From Marinobacter fuscus (lineage in GTDB: Bacteria > Pseudomonadota > Gammaproteobacteria > Pseudomonadales > Oleiphilaceae): a stretch of DNA of 64,000 nucleotides. The notes under the pieces were generated by a model. It searched no databases. It worked only from the letters and a program-made list of their open reading frames with translations, and had not been told where the DNA came from. The translations under genes and the position numbers were made by a program. The stretch is from positions 1 to 64,000 of the forward strand of contig NZ_PXNP01000076.1 in NCBI RefSeq assembly GCF_003007675.1. Reading direction: 5' to 3'. Positions 1 to 8,195 of this stretch are shown here, piece by piece (the first letter of the stretch is position 1; the number at the start of each line of letters is the position of its first letter).

Positions 1-212
1 TAGGCGACCTGAGGCGGCGTGCCGGGCCGTGCTGAGTGGTCGGGCTACGGTTGTGAACTTGTCTATAACCGTCTTGATTGCCTGAATAGAAAATCGTGAC
101 TCTATCCGGTTGGATACTGCGCATATACTCTCGGGCACAACCGTGATTCGGCGCGGCGGAGGCACTTGCTCAAAACACTTCTGCCGCGCAGACTCCTAGA
201 CAGCAAACCCAT

Positions 213-235
213 GCATTGGCATATTATGCCAATGC
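213..235. promoter_or_regulatory. Operator-like inverted repeat upstream of parD
   Basis: Two perfect 10-base arms, GCATTGGCAT and ATGCCAATGC, are separated by ATT. The repeat ends 21 bases before the antitoxin start codon. ParD antitoxins usually repress their own operon by binding such a dyad, so autoregulation is the inferred role. The rest of bases 1-212 shows nothing I can identify. Confidence 0.6.
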
Positions 236-256
236 AACGCTGACAGGATGACTCTC

Positions 257-544
257 ATGGCGACGAGAAACATAGTGCTCACGGACCATCAATCCCAGGT
301 AGTCGATCACCTGGTTGCCTCGGGCCGTTATCAAAATGCGAGTGAGGTACTTCGAGCCGGCCTGAGAATGGTCGAAGAAGCCGAGTCCCGATACGTCACG
401 AAAATGAATGACCTCAGAGCCGCCATCGATGCAGGCCAGGAAGACCTGGAGGCTGGCAGAACAAGAACCTTCACGGGTGACGAGTTCGCTACGTACCTTT
501 CTGGGCGTGCTAAGCAAGCCTTCAGGAAAAAACAGGGTGCTTGA
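257..544 (+). CDS. parD: ParD-family type II antitoxin
   Basis: This 95-residue protein has the ParD layout: an N-terminal ribbon-helix-helix DNA-binding part with the family-typical stretch YQNASEVLRAGLRM, then an acidic, helical C-terminus of the kind that binds ParE toxin. ATG at 257 is preferred over the in-frame ATG at 248 because an AGGA lies about ten bases before it. It should bind its own operator (213-235) and neutralise a ParE toxin. The adjacent toxin reading frame is broken, so this is now an orphan antitoxin. The family call is firm; its activity is not shown. Confidence 0.8.
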   Translation: MATRNIVLTDHQSQVVDHLVASGRYQNASEVLRAGLRMVEEAESRYVTKMNDLRAAIDAGQEDLEAGRTRTFTGDEFATYLSGRAKQAFRKKQGA

Positions 545-549
545 TTACT

Positions 550-808
550 ATGAAACCATGGAACGTTGTTTTCACAGAAGCTGCTAAAGCCGATCTCGAC
601 GATATTCTCAAGACCAACCTAGAATGATTCGGCAAACTGCATATTACGACCATCAGCTCTAGAACACAGATCTGCCCGGATTTCGACAAAGATACGCGAA
701 ACTAACATTTATCTTGGTACTAAAAGTACTCGATTCAGGAACCCAACGGAGCAAGAACTCTGGCGAGCCATCAGCTTCATTAGTCCAGAGTCGGACTTTA
801 CGATATAA
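550..808 (+). pseudogene. Remnant of a ParE/RelE-type toxin gene
   Basis: An ATG five bases after parD opens a frame starting MKPWNVVFTEAAKADLDDIL, which reads like the start of a RelE/ParE toxin. It meets a TGA after about 25 codons (near 625). The following bases still resemble toxin sequence (FGK, then YYDHQL) but only across a frame change, and then stop again. A last open stretch runs to a TAA at 808 without recognisable similarity. The toxin was therefore lost by a nonsense change plus a frameshift. The 3' limit is approximate. Confidence 0.6.
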
Positions 809-845
809 TTTCGCAAAAGCTTGAACGCACTACTAAGGACACTAA

Positions 846-1670
846 TTGATTGAAATCAATAAGACTCCGCCGAAACCTTTCTTGAAGTGGGCCGGAGGTA
901 AGCGATGGCTTACCCAAGGCAATTTCAATGTTTTCCCGGCGGACTTCAACACCTACATCGAGCCATTCCTAGGAGGTGGCGCTGTCTACTTTCACTTACA
1001 GCCTGAAAATGCAATATTATCTGACTTAAACAATGAATTGATATCTACTTACAAAGCGATAAAGGAAAACCAAGAGCTAGTTGTAAAGCATTTAAAAAAA
1101 CACCACTCAAACCATAGCAAAGAATACTATTACAAAGTTAGATCAGAAAAGCCTAGATCTATCTTCACACGCGCCGCTAGGATGCTCTATCTCAATCGCG
1201 CTTGCTGGAACGGTTTATATAGAGTCAACCTTAAAGGTGAGTTCAATGTCCCTATTGGCACAAAAACCAACATTCTCTTTGATATTGATAATTTCAAAAT
1301 CACTTCTAGCTCGCTCAAGAATGCTACGCTACTTAGCAATGACTTTGAAGAAACCGTAAATCTCGCTGGTCCTGACGACTTTGTTTTCGTGGATCCCCCA
1401 TATACTGTAAAACACAACTGCAATGGCTTTATAAAATACAATGAGAGCTTATTCTCGTGGAAAGATCAAATACGCCTCCGGAACGCCATAGACCGCGCAG
1501 TAACAAGAGGAGCCAAAGTTCTCTTACTTAACGCAGCCCACCAATCGATTGTTGACTTGTATGACGGCTTCAACCAAATCACCCTTTCTAGAAAGAATGC
1601 ACTATCGGGAGACTCAAGATATCGTGGAAGATATGAGGAGCTTGCTATCATTTGCGGGTACAATATCTAA
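846..1670 (+). CDS. Dam-like N6-adenine DNA methyltransferase (D12 class)
   Basis: This 274-residue protein has the order expected for the Dam/D12 (MTase alpha) class. An N-terminal KPFLKWAGGKRW and EPFLGGGAVYF form the S-adenosylmethionine site (FxGxG-like), and VFVDPPYT near residue 180 is the catalytic DPPY motif. The predicted product is N6-methyladenine in double-stranded DNA; the target site cannot be read from sequence. The start is TTG. The gene is much more AT-rich than the flanking core genes. Its last four bases overlap the end of the convergent gene 1667-2905. No restriction nuclease is recognisable beside it, so it may be an orphan enzyme or the modification arm of the neighbouring unknown genes. 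Confidence 0.88.
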   Translation: MIEINKTPPKPFLKWAGGKRWLTQGNFNVFPADFNTYIEPFLGGGAVYFHLQPENAILSDLNNELISTYKAIKENQELVVKHLKKHHSNHSKEYYYKVRSEKPRSIFTRAARMLYLNRACWNGLYRVNLKGEFNVPIGTKTNILFDIDNFKITSSSLKNATLLSNDFEETVNLAGPDDFVFVDPPYTVKHNCNGFIKYNESLFSWKDQIRLRNAIDRAVTRGAKVLLLNAAHQSIVDLYDGFNQITLSRKNALSGDSRYRGRYEELAIICGYNI

Positions 1671-2905
1671 AACTCAATCCCCCAACAAAGGCTCGCTTTT
1701 AACTGCCCTGCGCGAGATGCACTTTCTGGTTCCTCAAGCCAAACCCGTCTAAGATTTAATTCTGCCACTTCAACCGCTGCATCCGCGAAGCTCTCAGAAC
1801 TCCCTGCAACATCTTCTCTCGACACATCGTCATGTAATACACCAGATTCTTCCAGCCATCTCCGAATCCATTCTAGAGCTTGCTGGCATTTGCTTTTCGA
1901 TAAATTAACGTTCAGCTTATTAGTTGCAAAGCGTGCTAATATAAACGCCCTTGCAACAACATTCTTTACGTCAGTACTACTAGATGCAGCGATATCGAAG
2001 AGATCAAACCTACTATCATCTTTATCGAAATCAAAATGCATTCGTAAAGACTCTATCGGAACTCCGGTATCCTTGCTAAGCTGTTCCAGTGTACTTTCTA
2101 GCTTCCTGTCAAACTCTGATTCTTCATCCTCAGCACCGGAACTATAGTCCTTGCAAGCGCCAGCTAACAAATATTGGGCATAAATCTTTTCAAAATATAA
2201 CTGACCATCACTGCCAGTTGAAGACAAATGGCTCCAGATTAACGAAAGCAACTCCCCGTGCTTTTTCGAGTCCGAATCACCAATGCCGTTATAAACACGA
2301 TAAACCTGATAGCTCGATCTATTGCGAGATGTGTGGTCTTTATCGAAGTTGAGCAGTTCATAACCCCATTTAAGAAGGCTCTGACTAGGGCTCTGCCTCA
2401 AATTAAGAGAGTTATAAACGTCAAAAAGGGTGACTGAAGGCAATACTTTAAGCGAAGTGAATGCTTCAACAGTATCAGGACGCTTACACCAGTCGTGCCA
2501 AACATCTCTCACAAACTGATGGGTCTTCACCCTACGTGCCCTTCGCTTTTGATTTGAATCTATGAAATAACTCTTATTTTCCTTATTTGCGATCCCTGTA
2601 GCAGCCAGTAGCGAATTTGCAGAGCGAAGCTCTGAATAATAGGCCATGTGAATAGCTATATCATCTTGGCAACCAAGCATTGCCAAGATCGCTTGCGATA
2701 GATACTCCCACGCTTCCAAGCAATGCTCGATTTGTCTTGCAGCGAGATCGGCTTGCATTTCACTTACTACGTTCGATGAGGATTTTTGATCTACCAATAT
2801 ATCGCCGAACTTTAACTCTGGAAACCCTTTCAAGGATGCATCCAACAACGCTTCTTTAGCAGCTTTAATTGCGAACTGCACATCTGGATCTGTCTTTCTA
2901 GCCAT
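1667..2905 (-). CDS. Hypothetical protein, second gene of a DGQHR operon
   Basis: A 412-residue soluble protein that I do not recognise. It is acidic and mostly helical in character, with no signal peptide, membrane segment or obvious catalytic motif. The ATG at 2905 is chosen because it lies one base after the stop of the DGQHR gene (2907-4439); a start at 2935 would force a 29-base overlap. The tight spacing implies co-transcription and a joint function with the DGQHR protein. It ends tail-to-tail with the methyltransferase. Base composition is AT-rich, like both neighbours, suggesting acquisition as one block. Confidence 0.75.
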   Translation of the reverse strand: MARKTDPDVQFAIKAAKEALLDASLKGFPELKFGDILVDQKSSSNVVSEMQADLAARQIEHCLEAWEYLSQAILAMLGCQDDIAIHMAYYSELRSANSLLAATGIANKENKSYFIDSNQKRRARRVKTHQFVRDVWHDWCKRPDTVEAFTSLKVLPSVTLFDVYNSLNLRQSPSQSLLKWGYELLNFDKDHTSRNRSSYQVYRVYNGIGDSDSKKHGELLSLIWSHLSSTGSDGQLYFEKIYAQYLLAGACKDYSSGAEDEESEFDRKLESTLEQLSKDTGVPIESLRMHFDFDKDDSRFDLFDIAASSSTDVKNVVARAFILARFATNKLNVNLSKSKCQQALEWIRRWLEESGVLHDDVSREDVAGSSESFADAAVEVAELNLRRVWLEEPESASRAGQLKASLCWGIEF

Positions 2906-2906
2906 T

Positions 2907-4439
2907 TTATTTAGCCTTAACCAAAACGCTACCAACGGCCTTAGCTATTTCCCTAACTTTCTGATCATTCTCGTATTCGGTCAAAACATGGACCAAATCA
3001 AGGAGCAAGTCTCCGTATCCGCTACTGCCTCGATATGAAGCTTGAATTTTCTTTTTTTCTCGATCTAGTCCTGGAGCCGTAGAAAGCCTCCAATCGAAAT
3101 TATCAACTAGCGTAGATGAAATTGTTTTTATCGCATGATTTGCAACATTCAGCTTTTGAAATGATTTAAGTGCCTCTATAACAGCTTCTTCTGTCGGCTC
3201 TCCACTTTCAACTCTCCACTTATCTAGTTCAAAATAGTCCGGTTCGTGCTGAAAAATCGCATTAAAAATACTGTGAATTGCCCTCACACCTTGATCGGTT
3301 GCAATCAAGGTATGAGGGCCAGCAAACGCCGGATGCAAATCCTCAAAAAGACTAGCTTGCGATTCATTTTCGAGCGATTTAGCCCAAGCGGCATCTGTAC
3401 GTTTAGTCGCCGATGCTACCGCGCTCCAAATTTTTATGAGAAAGGCTGCCTGCTGTGCTCTATTCCAAGGAATAACCCTTCCTAGCTGACCCAATGAGCC
3501 AAACAGACCACCAATTTTATCCCCCTCGACCCACTTTTTGATGAAACTACTATTCAGAGATCTAATAAATGCCGCATTCGACACATGCCCTCTAACCCGC
3601 TTTCCATGCAATTCAATTCTTCCATTCCACGGGCTCAGTGAATGCGACCAGAGAATCTCCGTCATTTCTTGAGATCTATGCTCTTGATATATTTTTATTG
3701 ATTCAGACTGATCAAGCCACTCTTGTCTTCTCAATTCCGGATATAGGTCAAATGCAAGGCTCGCGTTAATCTTTTTGGGCTCAACATTTATTGTCCAAAA
3801 AAGGTACGCCTGCCAACCTAGTGATAAGTTATTAAATACTACAACGGGGACATCATAGTCTCCCTCATAGGCACTACTATAATCAGAAGCAAAAAGACGA
3901 TGTTGTCCGTCAATTATTTCGATAGGCTCAACAAAATCATTTTTTCCAAGCCTATATTGCTCGACCTCAGAAATCGATGGAAACTCCATACTAGAATAAT
4001 CACCATCATTGATAGTAACTTCAACCTCTTTCGGCACAGTCACCATCTCACCGTTTCGGAAACGAGACTCTCCAGCCGGAATAATATTGACAATTATTGC
4101 ATTTGGTAACCAGCCCGGGTTAATCAACTGTTCATGCTCTTCTGGCGACAAGCCTGAACTAGTAGATAGTGGGTAACCATACTTTACATATCTATTGATT
4201 TTTCGGGAGCGAATTTCCTCATGAGCACGCTGATATCCATGAATAGCGTTGGGATCTTTACGTTGCTCCACATCTCGCTTCGTCACGCCAGCGAGCGCTC
4301 GAAGCTTTTCAAGAGAAATTGCACCTACAAAAAAATGATCTGAAGGTTTTCCGAGACCTTTCTCATCATCCCAGTGAGCCTTATCCCATGTTCTTAACCA
4401 CTGGTTTACACGAATTAAAGGTATCTTCTCTCTCGACAT
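2907..4439 (-). CDS. DGQHR-domain protein (DndB-like)
   Basis: This 510-residue protein carries the diagnostic motif IIDGQHRLFA at about residues 175-184, followed by LFWTINVEPKKIN near 213-225, as in the DGQHR/DndB family. Family members regulate or take part in DNA modification systems such as Dnd phosphorothioation, and DndB-like proteins also occur in 7-deazaguanine DNA modification clusters. No dndACDE or dpd partner is visible here. Instead it is followed by an unknown protein and faces a Dam-like methyltransferase. The family assignment is good; any role in DNA modification or phage defence is inference. The gene is AT-rich and probably acquired. Confidence 0.82.
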   Translation of the reverse strand: MSREKIPLIRVNQWLRTWDKAHWDDEKGLGKPSDHFFVGAISLEKLRALAGVTKRDVEQRKDPNAIHGYQRAHEEIRSRKINRYVKYGYPLSTSSGLSPEEHEQLINPGWLPNAIIVNIIPAGESRFRNGEMVTVPKEVEVTINDGDYSSMEFPSISEVEQYRLGKNDFVEPIEIIDGQHRLFASDYSSAYEGDYDVPVVVFNNLSLGWQAYLFWTINVEPKKINASLAFDLYPELRRQEWLDQSESIKIYQEHRSQEMTEILWSHSLSPWNGRIELHGKRVRGHVSNAAFIRSLNSSFIKKWVEGDKIGGLFGSLGQLGRVIPWNRAQQAAFLIKIWSAVASATKRTDAAWAKSLENESQASLFEDLHPAFAGPHTLIATDQGVRAIHSIFNAIFQHEPDYFELDKWRVESGEPTEEAVIEALKSFQKLNVANHAIKTISSTLVDNFDWRLSTAPGLDREKKKIQASYRGSSGYGDLLLDLVHVLTEYENDQKVREIAKAVGSVLVKAK

Positions 4440-5033
4440 AATTAACCCAGAATAAATTAATTAAATAGACTAGTTTCAGAATTATCGAAGCGATTATCTC
4501 GGGCAGCCATAAATTAAACACATGGCAGACATAACCCACAATACTTGAGGGCACTTTCGTTTTGATCCACTTTTGTCTTACCCGTCCTACATCCATCGCC
4601 AAGCAACGTCATTTTTTTTGCGCGATCGCTTAAAGGCCACGCAGGGCCCTGAGGAGCTACCCCTGCACCACGACCTCCTACCATAGCCTATGAATTTACT
4701 CGCGTCTCGCCCGATTACAAGATTTAAGACCCTCGCGTAGAAATTCTCTGACAGAGGTCTCTATCGACAACTATCTGATAATCTGCTTGGGCTATCTGAA
4801 CTGCAGAAAGCGCGCCAGCATTTCTCTGCGTTGCTTACGTTTCCTTAAAACTGAAGCCGTGTTAGAGCAGTATCTGAGTTTGAGATCATATTCCAAGATT
4901 AGTTTGAGCTTCCTCAATTTAAACTGCGGAGTTCCTTAAATCCCTTGCACTGCCGGCGAACTCAGTCTATCCACATAGTTCATAACGGTCACTTGGGGGT
5001 ACATTTGACGTTCAACGAAAGAGCATATTGCCA
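4440..5033. other. Gene-poor stretch upstream of the DGQHR operon
   Basis: About 590 bases without a credible gene. The part next to 4440 is AT-rich and must hold the promoter of the minus-strand DGQHR operon, but no clear -35/-10 pair stands out. The short open frames here have no recognisable content. The stretch probably contains the junction between the acquired island and the older urease locus. Confidence 0.4.
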
Positions 5034-5505
5034 TACAGTCAGACACTTCCTAAGCAATTCATTCGACAAACTCTTGATTCCCCTATCTGCATACTTCTGC
5101 ACAACGAGTAGAGCTGCGAGTCCATCCTCGTCAATCACCCTTCGGATAGCCTCCCTAATCGGAGCCAAAATGTTCGGCTGCCCCCTCGCCCGACTCATCC
5201 CAAACAAGCATCTCTGACACAATCATCAGATCCCTTCCAATCGCCACAAGCGTTGGGAATTTTCTTACTAATTCCCTAGCAAGGCCAGGTCAGTGCGAAG
5301 GTCTTCTTCAGCGATCAGCAGGGGAAATATCCACATTCCCTGAGGAACACAGCCAATACCGAGGCTTGATCTACCCTCGCTTTTCATTTTGGTCGGTTCC
5401 AGGTCTTGCGCAAATTTGATGCTGCCGCTTTTGGTGGTTTCCTCCCCCATAACGCATTTCATCAGGGCGGTTTTGCTCACGCCTTTGCGGCTTTCGCAGT
5501 GAACC
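5034..5505 (-). pseudogene. Decayed second copy of urtE (urea ABC transporter ATPase)
   Basis: Read on the minus strand across two frames, this region follows the intact UrtE at 11595-12293 in order. The Walker A area reads KGVSKTALMKCVMGEET (UrtE: NGVGKTTLMKCIMGEET). Then come a block matching the following beta-strand (GCVPQGMWIFPLL), a block near 5230 reading LVAIGRDLMIV with a damaged Walker B (MLVWDESGEG), and a C-terminal block (QPNILAP, IRRVIDEDGL, QKYADR, CLTV). About 30 residues including the LSGGQ signature are deleted, the P-loop glycine is changed to serine, and frameshifts separate the blocks. The N-terminal 30 residues are missing. It cannot be functional. Confidence 0.85.
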
Positions 5506-5534
5506 TAGGACACCTCTTTTGAAAGGAAATATAG

Positions 5535-5566
5535 AAAAAGCCGCGCGGTTTCCCGGGCGGCTTTTT
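5535..5566 (-). terminator. Intrinsic terminator downstream of ureJ
   Basis: The arms AAAAAGCCGC and GCGGCTTTTT close a 12-base loop. Because the arms start and end in A/T runs, the hairpin can terminate transcription in either direction. It sits 24 bases beyond the stop of the minus-strand HupE/UreJ gene and most simply ends the urease operon. Confidence 0.75.
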
Positions 5567-5589
5567 CGTTTCTGCAGGGAATTACAGAA

Positions 5590-6165
5590 TCAGGCAGCAG
5601 CCAGGTACGCTCCCGCCACAGCCAGAACTCCCCCAACGCCCCGACTAAACCGGCTATCCGCCCTCAGCATCAGACTACCCAGCCCACCGCCAACCAGCGT
5701 GATGGCCAGTGTGGCGATGGAGAAACCGACCAGGTAGGCCGCCAATGTAGCGCCTTCCGGCATTTCCGCCCCATGCGCAAAACCGTGAAACAGCATGAAC
5801 GCACCAACCAGGGTGCCACCCACGGCGGTTGGCAGTTTGGCCAGGGTGGCGATGAGGATGCCCGCCACCAGTACCGAGAAGGTGATGCCGGTTTCCACGC
5901 CCGGCAGGGTCAGGCCGCCCCAGGCCAGGGCGGCACCGAATACCATGCCGCCGATGACGAAGGCGGGGGTGGCGTTTTTCATGAGTTTGCTCTGGCGCAC
6001 GCTCCAGAAGCCGATGGCGGCCATGGCCAGCAGATGGTCCAGGCCCAACATGGGATGCAGCAGTCCACTGGTGAAGCCGCCTTCGGTGTGGCCGGGGTGG
6101 GCCATGGCGGTGGCGGAGGCGGTCAACAGCGCGGCGGCACTGAGCAATTTCGTTACGAGTTTCAT
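5590..6165 (-). CDS. ureJ: HupE/UreJ family nickel permease-like protein
   Basis: A 191-residue inner-membrane protein with a signal-like N-terminus, then a histidine motif HPGHTEGG at the start of the mature part and several hydrophobic helices. LHPMLGLDHLLAM and FHGFAHGAEMP are conserved HupE/UreJ signatures with likely nickel-binding histidines. HupE/UreJ proteins are thought to import nickel (or cobalt). Its place as last gene of a urease cluster supports nickel supply to urease. ATG at 6165 has GGGAG upstream; the longer frame to 6207 lacks such support. A terminator follows. Confidence 0.87.
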   Translation of the reverse strand: MKLVTKLLSAAALLTASATAMAHPGHTEGGFTSGLLHPMLGLDHLLAMAAIGFWSVRQSKLMKNATPAFVIGGMVFGAALAWGGLTLPGVETGITFSVLVAGILIATLAKLPTAVGGTLVGAFMLFHGFAHGAEMPEGATLAAYLVGFSIATLAITLVGGGLGSLMLRADSRFSRGVGGVLAVAGAYLAAA

Positions 6166-6222
6166 ATCAATTCTCCCAATTCGTGTATGCGGTATCTCGA
6201 AATTCACTATGTTGCACGAGCC

Positions 6223-6861
<639 letters not shown>

Positions 6862-6886
6862 GGCTGTATCTCCTTGATGTTTTTAT

Positions 6887-7615
6887 TCAGCTTCTGAAAA
6901 GCCGTGAATACTGGGTTTCATGCAGGGCACTGCCGAGCGCGAGGCCCGGCAGGATGGGCCCGAGTTCGTGGTCTTGCCGTGCCAGCGCCAGGTCGGTGGC
7001 AATCACCAGGGCCGGGCGCAGTTGTTCGATAATCCGTTGGGCGGCGGTGTGGCCCAGGGGCAAGGCTTTGCAGGCCACCGCCAGCTGGTTTTCCAGCCAG
7101 GCCCAGGCAAAGCCCAGCAGGGTTTGCCGCACCGGCACCCGGCGCATCTGGGCGGCCCAGGCAAACAGGGTGATGTAGCCTGGCTCGGCCGGAATCAGGG
7201 TTCTCTCCGGCAGCAGGTTGAGGTTGCCCAGCAGGGTTTTAAGGGCACCGCCCAGGCGGGTGTCTTCGTCGCTCAGTTCGGCGGTTTCCCGGGTGGCGTG
7301 CAGCCACTGGTTCCAGTGCGCGATGCTGGCGCCGTCGTCGTTCGCCCAGGCGGTTTGCAGGCGGGCCAGTAAGGGCAGTTCACACCGGCTAAGGCCGTCT
7401 TCCAGCACGCCTTCAATCCACTCGGCCAGTTCCGCTTCGTTGTTCACCCAGCCCAGCTCAAAGGCACTTTCCAGGCCCTGAGACCAGGCAAAGGCACCGA
7501 TTGGCAGGGCCGGGCTGACCAGCTGCATCAGCCCCAGCAAAGCCAGGTCGCCGCCGGCTTCGCCCTCACCCGCCATGGCTGCCGGCTCAGTGGGTGTGTT
7601 TGTGGCCGTGAGCAT
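6887..7615 (-). CDS. ureF: Urease accessory protein UreF
   Basis: UreF forms the UreD-UreF-UreG complex that gates nickel insertion and acts on the UreG GTPase. The conserved core begins LLGLMQLVSPALPIGAFAWSQGLE and the protein is all-helical, as expected. The start is uncertain: in-frame ATGs occur at 7681, 7645, 7615 and 7573. I use 7615, which has a GGA about eight bases upstream and gives a near-normal length. With this start the gene overlaps the last 29 bases of ureE, the His-rich tail coding region, read in another frame. Confidence 0.93.
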   Translation of the reverse strand: MLTATNTPTEPAAMAGEGEAGGDLALLGLMQLVSPALPIGAFAWSQGLESAFELGWVNNEAELAEWIEGVLEDGLSRCELPLLARLQTAWANDDGASIAHWNQWLHATRETAELSDEDTRLGGALKTLLGNLNLLPERTLIPAEPGYITLFAWAAQMRRVPVRQTLLGFAWAWLENQLAVACKALPLGHTAAQRIIEQLRPALVIATDLALARQDHELGPILPGLALGSALHETQYSRLFRS

Positions 7616-8150
7616 GGGTATGTCCAGCAGCGTGAGTGTGGTCATGGCTTTTACCGTGCGAGTGCCCGTGCGAATGGCCATGCCTATGACCGTGCGAATG
7701 GCCCTGGCCGGCCTGGTTGTAGGCTCCGGGTTCCGGGTCGAAGGTGCCGGTGTGGTGCACTACGGTGGCGCCCAGGCGTTCGGCCAGTTCTTCCAGTACG
7801 TGATCGGGCGGGAAGCGCACGAAGGCGCCCTGCTCGTCTTCACCAATGGCCAGGGTGACGTGGCGGTTGCCCAGGTGGTAACACAAGCGGGCCAGCGGCA
7901 GGCCGGTTTCTACGCGGGCGGTGACCACCGGCTCTTCCGCGGCGCGAATGCGGATGATCTCGCCGGATTTCGCTTCCAGCAGGTCGCCGTCTCTCAGCAC
8001 CGGGCCCCGGTCCAGAAACAGGCCCACGTCCAGGTTGGTTTCGGTGGTTGCCCGCAGGCGGCCACGAATGCGCAGTTCGTAGGGCAGCACCAGGTTGTCG
8101 TGGATTTCGCTGGCGTCTACGTGGTTGATGCGTTTAGTCAGTTCCAACAT
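7587..8150 (-). CDS. ureE: Urease accessory nickel metallochaperone UreE
   Basis: This 187-residue protein has the UreE peptide-binding and metal-binding domains: RARVETGLPLARLCYHLGNRH-type sequence with HLGNRH as the conserved metal-site region. The C-terminal 37 residues are an extreme His-rich tail (repeated HGHSHG units, ending HKHTH) that can bind several nickel ions. UreE hands nickel to UreG during urease maturation. The tail-coding DNA overlaps the start of ureF. It lies 45 bases downstream of ureC in the operon. Confidence 0.96.
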   Translation of the reverse strand: MLELTKRINHVDASEIHDNLVLPYELRIRGRLRATTETNLDVGLFLDRGPVLRDGDLLEAKSGEIIRIRAAEEPVVTARVETGLPLARLCYHLGNRHVTLAIGEDEQGAFVRFPPDHVLEELAERLGATVVHHTGTFDPEPGAYNQAGQGHSHGHRHGHSHGHSHGKSHDHTHAAGHTHAHGHKHTH

Positions 8151-8195
8151 GATTGTCTCCAGTGTACGGCTCGGAACAGCTTTAAGCTGTCTCGA

